From: Microbispora hainanensis
GTDB taxonomy: Bacteria; Actinomycetota; Actinomycetes; Streptosporangiales; Streptosporangiaceae
Length of the DNA stretch: 64,000 bases
Direction of reading: 5' to 3'
Assembly (NCBI RefSeq): GCF_036186745.1
Contig: NZ_CP108086.1
Location: 2,170,001-2,234,000 of the forward strand
How positions within the stretch are numbered: position 1 is the stretch's first letter; each line of letters opens with the position of its first letter. The notes under the pieces were generated by a model, which made no database searches, had not been told where the DNA came from, and saw only the letters and a list, made by a program, of their open reading frames with translations. Positions 32,087 through 38,980 of this stretch are shown here, piece by piece. The position numbers and the translations under genes are program-made.

Positions 32087-33517
32087 TCACGAAATCTCCA
32101 TGATGACGGCCTTGGGTTCGGTGAAGAACTCCCGGCTGTACGTTCCGCCCTCACGGCCGACGCCGGAGTCCTTCGCACCACCGAAGGGTGCGCGCAGGTC
32201 CCTGACGAAGAAGCAGTTCGTCCACACCGTGCCGACCCGCAGCGCGCGTGCCACCCGGTGGGCGCGGGAGAGGTCCTGGGTGAACAGCATGGCGTTCAGG
32301 CCGTACGGCGTGTCGTTGGCCGCCGCCACCGCGTCCGCCTCGTCGTCGAACGGGAGCACGACCACGACCGGCCCGAAGATCTCCTCCTGGGTGACCCGGT
32401 CGCGCTGTCCCGCGCCGACCACCACGGTCGGCCGTACGGTCCACCCCTCGCCCACGCCGCCCGTGTGCAGTCGCGCGCCTGCGGCCGTCGCGATGTCGAG
32501 ATAGCCGGCCACCTTCGTGAAGTGCTCCCGGGAGGACAGCGGGCCGATCTGCGTCGCCGGGTCCTTCGGGTCGCCGAGCACGAGCGCCTCGGCGGCGGCG
32601 GTGAACCTGGCCAGGAACTCGTCGTACACCTGGCGCTGCACGTACAGCCGGCTTCCGGCCAGGCAGACCTGCCCGCTGTTGCTGAAGACCGCCTGGATCG
32701 ACCAGCCGACCGCCTGGTCGAGGTCGGCGTCGGCGAAGACGATGTTCGCGCCCTTGCCGCCCAGCTCCAGGCTCACCGGGGTCAGGTTGGCCGCCGCGGC
32801 CCTGGAGATCAGGCGGCCCGTGGCCGACTCGCCGGTGAAGGTGATCCGGTCGACCAGTGGCGACTCGGTCAGTGCCTGGCCCACCGAGTTCGGCCCGAAC
32901 CCGTGGACGACGTTGAGCACGCCCGGCGGCAGGCCGGCCTCGATCGCGAGCCGGGCCAGGATGGTGGCCGAGGCGGGCGACTGCTCGGCGGGCTTGAGCA
33001 CGACCGTGTTCCCCCACGCCAGCGCGGGCGCGACCTTCCAGCTCGCCATCATGAGCGGGAAGTTCCACGGTGCGATGGCGGCCACGACGCCCGCCGGGTC
33101 GTACTCGGTGTAGGCGTGGTGCCCTGTCGGCATCGGGAACGTCTCGGCGGGGGTGAGCTGCGCGTGGTCGGCGAAGAAGCGGAAGTTCCGCGCCGCGCGG
33201 GGGACGTCGTGGCCCCTGGTCTGGGTGATCGGCTTGCCCATGTCCGCGGTGTCGGCCGCCGCCAGCTCCTCCGAGTGCTTCTCCAGCAGGTCGGCGAGGC
33301 GGTGCAGGATCGCACCGCGCTCGGTGAAGCTCATCCGCGGCCACGGACCCTCGTCGAAGGCCGACCGCGCGGCGCGTACGGCGCGTTCCGCGTCGCCGGC
33401 CGAGCCGAGCGCCACCGTGGCCCACGGCTCCCGCGTCCACGGGTCCACGGACTCGAACGCCGTCCCGTCGGCGGAGGCGACCTCCTCGCCCGCGATGACG
33501 TGCCCGAACGATTCCAC
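32087..33517 (-). CDS. 2-aminomuconate (hydroxymuconic) semialdehyde dehydrogenase
   Basis: An NAD-dependent aldehyde dehydrogenase of 476 residues. In this operon it should oxidise 2-aminomuconate 6-semialdehyde to 2-aminomuconate (NbaE/AmnC step). PWNFPLMMASWKVAPALAWG is the cofactor region, the general-base Glu is in LELGGKGANIVF, and the catalytic Cys in SNSGQVCLAGS. GTG 33517 is chosen because AGGAGG lies just upstream; the open frame further up is antisense to nothing known and has no homology. An operator copy lies 69 bp upstream, inside the end of the enoyl-CoA hydratase gene. Confidence 0.88.
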   Translation of the reverse strand: MESFGHVIAGEEVASADGTAFESVDPWTREPWATVALGSAGDAERAVRAARSAFDEGPWPRMSFTERGAILHRLADLLEKHSEELAAADTADMGKPITQTRGHDVPRAARNFRFFADHAQLTPAETFPMPTGHHAYTEYDPAGVVAAIAPWNFPLMMASWKVAPALAWGNTVVLKPAEQSPASATILARLAIEAGLPPGVLNVVHGFGPNSVGQALTESPLVDRITFTGESATGRLISRAAAANLTPVSLELGGKGANIVFADADLDQAVGWSIQAVFSNSGQVCLAGSRLYVQRQVYDEFLARFTAAAEALVLGDPKDPATQIGPLSSREHFTKVAGYLDIATAAGARLHTGGVGEGWTVRPTVVVGAGQRDRVTQEEIFGPVVVVLPFDDEADAVAAANDTPYGLNAMLFTQDLSRAHRVARALRVGTVWTNCFFVRDLRAPFGGAKDSGVGREGGTYSREFFTEPKAVIMEIS

Positions 33518-33573
33518 GCTGGTCCTCCTCTTTATCGCTGTGCCGTAACTCTCCGCGCGCGACCGGTGTGCGC

Positions 33574-34374
33574 TCAACGACCGGTTTCCATTCGCCGGGA
33601 AGAGCTGCCGCGCACCGCGCGCGACCACTCCGCCCACCGCCGCCCGAACTCCGGAGAGTTCACCGCCCGGATCTGCTCGGCGATCTCCCGGTCCACCGCC
33701 TCCGCCAGCCCGCCGCCCGCCGCTGCGGCGATCAGGCGCTTGGTCGCCCTCGCCGCCTCGGGCGGCGCCGCCGCGAGCGTCTCGGCGCGGCCGAGCGCCT
33801 GCGCGAGGGGGTCGTCCGCGACGACGTCGAGCAGGCCGATCCGCACGGCCTCCTCCGCCGCGACCTTCCGCCCGGACAGCGCCAGCTCCGTCGCTCGCGC
33901 CGCGCCGACCGCCCGCGTGAGCAGCCACGTCACGCCGAAGTCGGGGACCAGCGCCATCTTGATGAACGGGCTGGCGAATACCGCGCCGGGCGAGCCGATC
34001 CGCAGGTCACACGCGAGGGCGAAAGCCATCCCGGCGCCGACTGCCGCGCCGTCCACGGCGGCGATGGTCGGCGCGTGGAAATCCAGCAGCAGCCCGGCGG
34101 CGGAAAACTCGCGCGTCATGCGCTCCCGGGCATCTCGCGGCGCCTCGTTCCCCATGTCGCCGATCGCGTCCAGGTCGCCGCCCGCGCAGAACGCGCCGCC
34201 GCGCCCGGTCACCACCAGGGCCCGTACGGCGCAGTCGCCGTCCAGCTCACGCAGCACCGTGGGCAGTCCGTCGAGCAGCGCGCGGTCCAGCGCGTTACGG
34301 CGGTGTGGCCGGTCCAGTTCCAGCAGCGCGACCCCATCGGAGGGGAACGTCACCCGCAGTCCACGTACGTCCAT
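33574..34374 (-). CDS. Enoyl-CoA hydratase/isomerase family protein
   Basis: A 266-residue crotonase-fold protein, first gene of the long minus-strand operon. The oxyanion-hole segments are GAFCAGGDLDAIG and DGAAVGAGMAFALACDLRI. The position of Glu164 in rat enoyl-CoA hydratase is Asp here (LVPDFGVTWLL), as in some isomerases of the family. It probably works on CoA esters made by the ligase or CoA-transferase of the island. Its final codons contain operator copy 3, so the 3' end doubles as a promoter region for the dehydrogenase gene. Confidence 0.85.
   Translation of the reverse strand: MDVRGLRVTFPSDGVALLELDRPHRRNALDRALLDGLPTVLRELDGDCAVRALVVTGRGGAFCAGGDLDAIGDMGNEAPRDARERMTREFSAAGLLLDFHAPTIAAVDGAAVGAGMAFALACDLRIGSPGAVFASPFIKMALVPDFGVTWLLTRAVGAARATELALSGRKVAAEEAVRIGLLDVVADDPLAQALGRAETLAAAPPEAARATKRLIAAAAGGGLAEAVDREIAEQIRAVNSPEFGRRWAEWSRAVRGSSSRRMETGR
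33586..33601. promoter_or_regulatory. Putative IclR operator, copy 3 (TTC-N10-GAA)
   Basis: TTCCATTCGCCGGGAA, inside the last codons of the enoyl-CoA hydratase gene and 69 bp upstream of the semialdehyde dehydrogenase start. It implies an internal promoter for the ring-cleavage genes. Confidence 0.65.
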
Positions 34375-34417
34375 GGTCCGAAACTGACCTGACGCGTGCT
34401 CCGGCCACCAGGACCGG

Positions 34418-34433
34418 TTCTCATTGAGCGGAA
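34418..34433. promoter_or_regulatory. Putative IclR operator, copy 4 (TTC-N10-GAA)
   Basis: TTCTCATTGAGCGGAA between the divergent enoyl-CoA hydratase operon and the SDR gene. It shares the preceding GACCGG with copy 3. Confidence 0.6.
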
Positions 34434-34506
34434 GCCCGCAGGCGGCCGGGCATCGAGCCGTCGCGCATCATCGGAGCGCATGGCATCGAGGTTCGGGAGG
34501 ACATTC

Positions 34507-35271
34507 GTGAACGGGCAGCTGCGCGGTAAGACGGCGATCGTCACCGGGGCGGCGTCGGGCATCGGACGCGCGACCGCCGCGCTGTTCGCCGCCCGCGGCG
34601 CGGCGGTGCTCGCCGTGGACCGCGACGAGAAGGGCTTGCTGGAACTGCGAGACGAGGTGGCGGCGGCGGGTGACGAGCTGGCCGTGCTGGCCGTCGACCT
34701 CACCTCGGCGGGCGCGGCCGAGCGGGTCTTCGACCACTGCGCCGAGGTCGTGGGCACGCCGGACGTGCTCGCCAACATCGCGGGCCGGGCCGGGGACCGC
34801 CCGGCGGCCGACACCACGGACGAGGACTTCGAGTTCTTCCTGCGGACCAACCTCGGCACGACGTTCGCGCTCAGCCGCCGCGCGGTGATCGCGTTCGGCG
34901 ACGCGGGCGGGGCGATCGTCAACACGTCCTCGACGTTCGCGCTGACCGGGGTCGCGGGGTCCGCGCCTTACTCGGCGGCCAAGGGCGCGGTCTCAAGTCT
35001 CACCCGCCAGATGGCGGCCGAGTATGGCCGGCGCGGCATCCGGGTCAACGCGGTGGCGCCGGGCCTGATCGAGACCCCGGCCACCCGCGCGAAGATCGCA
35101 GCAGGTGTCTTCGACGACCTGGTGACCCGGTCGCGCCCGCTGCCGAGAGTCGGGCAGCCGATCGACGTCGCGCGGGTTGTCGCGTTCCTGGCGTCGGACG
35201 AGGCGGCGTTCGTCACCGGCCTCACCATCCCGGTGGACGGCGGCTGGAGCAGCACGCACTTCCGCGGCTGA
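34507..35271 (+). CDS. Short-chain dehydrogenase/reductase
   Basis: A 254-residue classical SDR with the cofactor motif TGAASGIGRATA, an Asp at the end of strand 2 (AVDRDEKG) that favours NAD(H), NIAGRAGD, catalytic Ser in NTSSTF and the YSAAKGA motif with catalytic Tyr and Lys. GTG 34507 follows GGGAGG. The gene stands alone on this strand between operator copy 4 and a bidirectional terminator. Its substrate in the island is unknown. Confidence 0.88.
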   Translation: MNGQLRGKTAIVTGAASGIGRATAALFAARGAAVLAVDRDEKGLLELRDEVAAAGDELAVLAVDLTSAGAAERVFDHCAEVVGTPDVLANIAGRAGDRPAADTTDEDFEFFLRTNLGTTFALSRRAVIAFGDAGGAIVNTSSTFALTGVAGSAPYSAAKGAVSSLTRQMAAEYGRRGIRVNAVAPGLIETPATRAKIAAGVFDDLVTRSRPLPRVGQPIDVARVVAFLASDEAAFVTGLTIPVDGGWSSTHFRG

Positions 35272-35280
35272 CGGCGACGT

Positions 35281-35318
35281 GGGACGGGCCGGGGCCGACG
35301 TCGGCCCCGGCCCGTCCC
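35281..35318. terminator. Perfect 38-bp palindrome, bidirectional terminator
   Basis: Two perfectly complementary 19-bp arms, starting GGGACGGGCC and ending GGCCCGTCCC, meet without a spacer. It lies between the converging SDR and tautomerase genes, 9 and 6 bp from their stops. No U-tract is present, as often in high-GC actinobacteria. Confidence 0.8.
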
Positions 35319-35324
35319 GGCTTC

Positions 35325-35522
35325 CTAGGAGCGCGCCCTGCGCTCGGCGATCGTCTCGCCGCCCGCGGCCCAGAGGGTCGGCGGCAGCTCACGCACCAGG
35401 ATCCGCACCGACTCGGGCGGGACCCCGAGGCTGCGCACGACCGCGTCGTGGACGGCCGAGATCATCTCGCGCAGCTCGGACTCGGTACGGCCGGTCAGCA
35501 GTGAGACGTCGATGATCGGCAT
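35325..35522 (-). CDS. 4-oxalocrotonate tautomerase
   Basis: A 65-residue tautomerase of the 4-OT family that interconverts 4-oxalocrotonate isomers between deamination and decarboxylation. After removal of Met the N-terminal proline (MPIIDVSLLTGR) is the catalytic base. The helix RTESELREMISAVHDAVVRS and the second strand VRILVRELPPTLWAAGG are typical, with the usual Arg near 39. It follows the MFS gene after 44 bp and is probably cotranscribed with it. Confidence 0.88.
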   Translation of the reverse strand: MPIIDVSLLTGRTESELREMISAVHDAVVRSLGVPPESVRILVRELPPTLWAAGGETIAERRARS

Positions 35523-35566
35523 GAAGCCTTACCTTTCTGGATGCGGTTCCGGGACGGATGCGACGA

Positions 35567-37225
35567 TCAGCCGGCCTGGCGTACGACGGGCTCCACGGCC
35601 TCGTCGCCGGCCAGGCGCACATCGGCGAGATCCACACCCTTGGTCTCCGGCAGCGTGAACACCAGGATCAACAGGCCCAGCGCCATGGCCCCGACCGGGT
35701 ACCACAGTGCGGTGGTGGTGCTGCCCACTTCGGCCCCGATGGCGACCATCGTCGCCGGTAGGAGACCGCCGAACACGCCGACGCCGAGCTGGTAGGGGAT
35801 CGAGAGCGCCGTGGCCCGGACGCGGGTCGGGAACACCTCCGCCATCGCCGTCGCGGCCGGTCCCTGGGCCATCTGCGCGAACGCGACCAGCGCGAGGAGC
35901 AGCAGCGCGACGGTGAGGACGGGCCCGCTGAAGAGGTCCCCGAAACCGGTGATCTTGATCGTGCCGCCCGATCCGCCGACCGGATATCCGGCCGTCCTGA
36001 GCGCCGACAGCAGTTCGTCCGTCATCCGCGGGCCACCGGAGACCTGGGTGTCGTTCACGAGGACCCTGGTAGGACCGGTCGCGTCCTGCCGCTCGAAGGT
36101 GACCGAGTTGGCCTGGAGCACATTCCGTGCCCGGTCGCAGTCGGAGGTGAAGGTGGCGGTGCCCGCGGGGTTGAACTGGAAGGAACACTCGGCCGGGTCG
36201 GCCTGGATGACGACCGACACGTTCTCCTGGGCCCGGGCGAGATCCGGGTTCGTGGTCGAGACGATGGCGCCGGTGATCGGGAACACGAGCAGCGCGGCCA
36301 GCCCGAGCCCCGCGAACAGCACCGGCCGGCGCCCGATCCGGTCGGACACCCGGCAGGCGAGGACGCACAGGAAGAACCCGATCAACATGATCACCATGAA
36401 GATCGCGTTGACCGTGAACGAGTCGGCCTTGAGGTAGGTCTTCATCGTGGTCACCATGTACACGGTGGACAGGTAGCCGATGAACGACTGCGTCGCGGCC
36501 ATCACGAACACGATCGCCACCATCCGCACCCGCGCCCGCGAGCCGAACGCCTCGCGCAGCGGCGCCTTGGTCTGGGTGCCCCCCTCCTTCATCTTGAGGA
36601 ACATCGGGCTCTCGTTCAGCTTGGTGCGGATCCACACGGAAAGCGCGAGCGGCACGACGGAGATGAGGAACGGCACCCGCCAGCCCCACTCCTCGAACGC
36701 GTCCGCGCCCACGACGGCCTGCACCAGCAGTTGCACGCCCAGCGACAGACTGAAGGCGAGAGCCGTGGTGCCGGTGAGCCAGCCGACGAAGTACGCGCGC
36801 TGCCGCGCGGGGGCGTACTCCGAGACGTAGGTGACCGCCGCGCCGAATTCGCCGCTGACCGCGAGTCCCTGCAGGATGCGGCAGGTCACCAGCAGGATCG
36901 GGGCCAGGATGCCGATCTCGTCCGCGGTGGGCAGCAACCCGACCACGACCGTCGAGGTGCCCATCAGCACGAGCGTCATCAGGAACACGATCTTGCGGCC
37001 GACCAGGTCGGTGATCCGGGCGAACACCAGCGCACCGATCGGGCGGACGATGAACCCGGCGGCGAAGGTCAACAGCGCGAACACGGTCTGCGCCGCCGTG
37101 CCGTAGTCGCTGAAGAACCTGCTGCCGATCACGGGGACGAGCGCGCCGTAGAGGAAGAAGTCGTACCACTCGAACGCCGTGCCGACGGCCGACGCGCCGA
37201 CGACCTTGAGTTCCTGTCTGTTCAT
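35567..37225 (-). CDS. MFS transporter, metabolite:H+ symporter type, with large external loop
   Basis: A 552-residue transporter of the metabolite:proton symporter (MHS) branch that takes up organic acids. Family features are VGTAFEWYDFFLYG in helix 1, the motif-A-like RITDLVGRKI and LPTADEIGILAP. Between about residues 335 and 440 lies a hydrophilic insert, probably extracellular, with two cysteines 17 residues apart (CSFQF to DCDRA) that may form a disulfide. Most MHS proteins are 420-450 residues. Divergent from the decarboxylase gene, with operator copy 5 between them. Likely importer of the aromatic substrate. Confidence 0.85.
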   Translation of the reverse strand: MNRQELKVVGASAVGTAFEWYDFFLYGALVPVIGSRFFSDYGTAAQTVFALLTFAAGFIVRPIGALVFARITDLVGRKIVFLMTLVLMGTSTVVVGLLPTADEIGILAPILLVTCRILQGLAVSGEFGAAVTYVSEYAPARQRAYFVGWLTGTTALAFSLSLGVQLLVQAVVGADAFEEWGWRVPFLISVVPLALSVWIRTKLNESPMFLKMKEGGTQTKAPLREAFGSRARVRMVAIVFVMAATQSFIGYLSTVYMVTTMKTYLKADSFTVNAIFMVIMLIGFFLCVLACRVSDRIGRRPVLFAGLGLAALLVFPITGAIVSTTNPDLARAQENVSVVIQADPAECSFQFNPAGTATFTSDCDRARNVLQANSVTFERQDATGPTRVLVNDTQVSGGPRMTDELLSALRTAGYPVGGSGGTIKITGFGDLFSGPVLTVALLLLALVAFAQMAQGPAATAMAEVFPTRVRATALSIPYQLGVGVFGGLLPATMVAIGAEVGSTTTALWYPVGAMALGLLILVFTLPETKGVDLADVRLAGDEAVEPVVRQAG

Positions 37226-37325
37226 CGACGGATTCCTCCAGCCTGGGATGTTTCCCCCGCCTCAAGGCACGACGGCGGGTTGGAGTGACCGTAGGACCGA
37301 TAGTGACGGACGCAACTATCCGGAT

Positions 37326-37341
37326 TTCCGGTATGCGGGAA
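37326..37341. promoter_or_regulatory. Putative IclR operator, copy 5 (TTC-N10-GAA)
   Basis: TTCCGGTATGCGGGAA between the divergent MFS and decarboxylase genes, 43 bp before the decarboxylase ATG. Confidence 0.65.
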
Positions 37342-37384
37342 CGCCAGGTGGAAGCCGTGGCCGCTCCGGTCCACCTTGGCCACC

Positions 37385-38173
37385 ATGACGGCGAACACAT
37401 GGACGGTCGATCGGGCCGTCGAGGAACTGCGCGCGGCGGAGTCGACCCGTACGGCGCGCCACCCCATCACCGAGGACTGGCCCGGCCTTGACCTCGGCAC
37501 CGCCTACCAGGTGCAGTCGGAGCTGGTGGCGGCCAGGGTCGCCGGAGGCGAGAGGATCGTCGGCGTGAAGCTGGGACTCACTTCGCGCGCCAAGCAGCGG
37601 CGGATGGGCGTGGACGCCCCGCTGACCGGCTGGCTCACCGACGGCATGGTGCTCGACGCCGGCGCGCACGTGCGGACCGAGCGCCTCATCCACCCGCGGG
37701 TGGAGCCCGAGATCGTCTTCACGCTCGGTCGGCGGTTGGAGGGCCCCGGGGTCACCCCGGCCTCGGCGATGGCGGCGGTGCGGAGCGTGTCCGCGGGCCT
37801 CGAAGTGATCGACAGCCGCTACCGCGACTTCCGGTTCACCCTCCCCGACGTGGTCGCCGACAACGCGTCGTCGGCCCAGTTCGTGGTGGGTGACGTGGAA
37901 GTGGACCCGGCCGGCCTCGACCTCGCGCTCGAGGCGTGCGTGCTGAGTGTGGCGGGGACGGTGGTGGACACCGCGACGGGCGCGGCCGTGCAGGGCCATC
38001 CGGCGCGGGCGCTCGCGCTCGCCGCGAACTCCCTCGCCGAGCGAGGGCTGGCCCTGGAGGAGGGCTGGATCGTCCTCACCGGCGGGATGACCGACGCTGT
38101 CCCGCTGGAACCGGGCCGCCCGGTCGCCGCCGAATTCGCCCACCTGGGCGCGCTCATGGTGACCTGCCGCTGA
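37385..38173 (+). CDS. 4-oxalocrotonate decarboxylase
   Basis: The second hydratase/decarboxylase-family protein of the island, 262 residues. It has the features of 4-oxalocrotonate decarboxylase (DmpH/NbaG): GERIVGVKLGLTSRAKQRRMGV, LIHPRVEPEIVFTLG, EVIDSRYRDFRFTLPDVVADNASS and GHPARALALAANSLAERG. It converts 4-oxalocrotonate to 2-oxopent-4-enoate, the substrate of the hydratase at 13866-14657. ATG 37385 is preferred to the TTG at 37376. Although it partners the hydratase, it is placed 23 kb away. Confidence 0.86.
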   Translation: MTANTWTVDRAVEELRAAESTRTARHPITEDWPGLDLGTAYQVQSELVAARVAGGERIVGVKLGLTSRAKQRRMGVDAPLTGWLTDGMVLDAGAHVRTERLIHPRVEPEIVFTLGRRLEGPGVTPASAMAAVRSVSAGLEVIDSRYRDFRFTLPDVVADNASSAQFVVGDVEVDPAGLDLALEACVLSVAGTVVDTATGAAVQGHPARALALAANSLAERGLALEEGWIVLTGGMTDAVPLEPGRPVAAEFAHLGALMVTCR

Positions 38174-38346
38174 CCGGTTCGCGCCTGACGGGCTTGGTCG
38201 AGCTCCTGCCGACAGCAGGAACCGTGTGGTCTAGCGTGAAGCTTTCTACAGTGGCTCGAGTCCCACCGGGTTGGTGTGCTCGCGTGGGCACATCGGCTCA
38301 CTGGGTGAAGATTCCGAAACCTATGATGAGCGCCCGTGATCATTAG

Positions 38347-38976
38347 AGGCGGGCGAGCTACCGATTACTCCAGCCGCCAGGGTCGGGGAAGTCGACGTTC
38401 CTGCACTGCCTGGCCGGTCTCGACACCGTGACCTCCGGCACCGTCCTCGTCGACGAGGTCGACCTCACCACCCTGTCACGCACGCGGCTCACCGAGGTCC
38501 GCCGCGAGCGCATGGGCTTCGTCTTCCAGTCGTTCAATCTCCTGCCGATGTTGACCGCCGAGGAGAACATCCGGCTCACCGTGGGGCTGGCAGGCCGTCA
38601 CGCGGAGCAGGAATGGTTCGACACGCTGGTGGACGCGCTGGGGTTGCGCCCACGGCTGGCGCACCGGCCCGCGGAGATGTCGGGTGGTCAGCAGCAACGG
38701 GTGGCCGTGGCGCGGGCGATGCTGAGCAGGCCGGAGGTGCTGTTCGCGGACGAGCCGACAGGAAACCTGGACTCCCGCTCCGGCGCGGAGGTGCTGGGCT
38801 TCCTGCGCGCGGCCGTCGACGACTACCGGCAGACCGTGGTCATGGTGACGCACGACCCGGTGGCCGCCGCGTACGCGGACCGGGTGCTGTTCCTGAGCGA
38901 CGGGACGATCGTGGACGAGCTGGCCGCGCCCACCATCGACGCCGTACACGCCCGCATGCGCAAGATCGAGGACTGA
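38347..38976 (+). pseudogene. ABC transporter ATPase (LolD/MacB type), 5'-truncated
   Basis: The ATPase partner of the following permease, but its N-terminus is missing. The frame is open from just after a TAG at 38344 and reads PPGSGKSTFLHCLAGLD, so the homology begins inside Walker A and the usual 35-40 preceding residues are gone. The rest is normal: FVFQSFNLLPMLTAEENI, signature MSGGQQQRV and Walker B VLFADEPTGNLD. A GTG at 38428 could start a shorter protein without Walker A, which should not bind ATP. A deletion or insertion breakpoint at about 38365 is likely. Confidence 0.8.
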
Positions 38977-38980
38977 GGCC

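Noticed and set aside
31934..34387. An 817-codon plus-strand frame
   Set aside because: It runs opposite the dehydrogenase and enoyl-CoA hydratase genes and shows only Arg/Gly/Ala-rich sequence.
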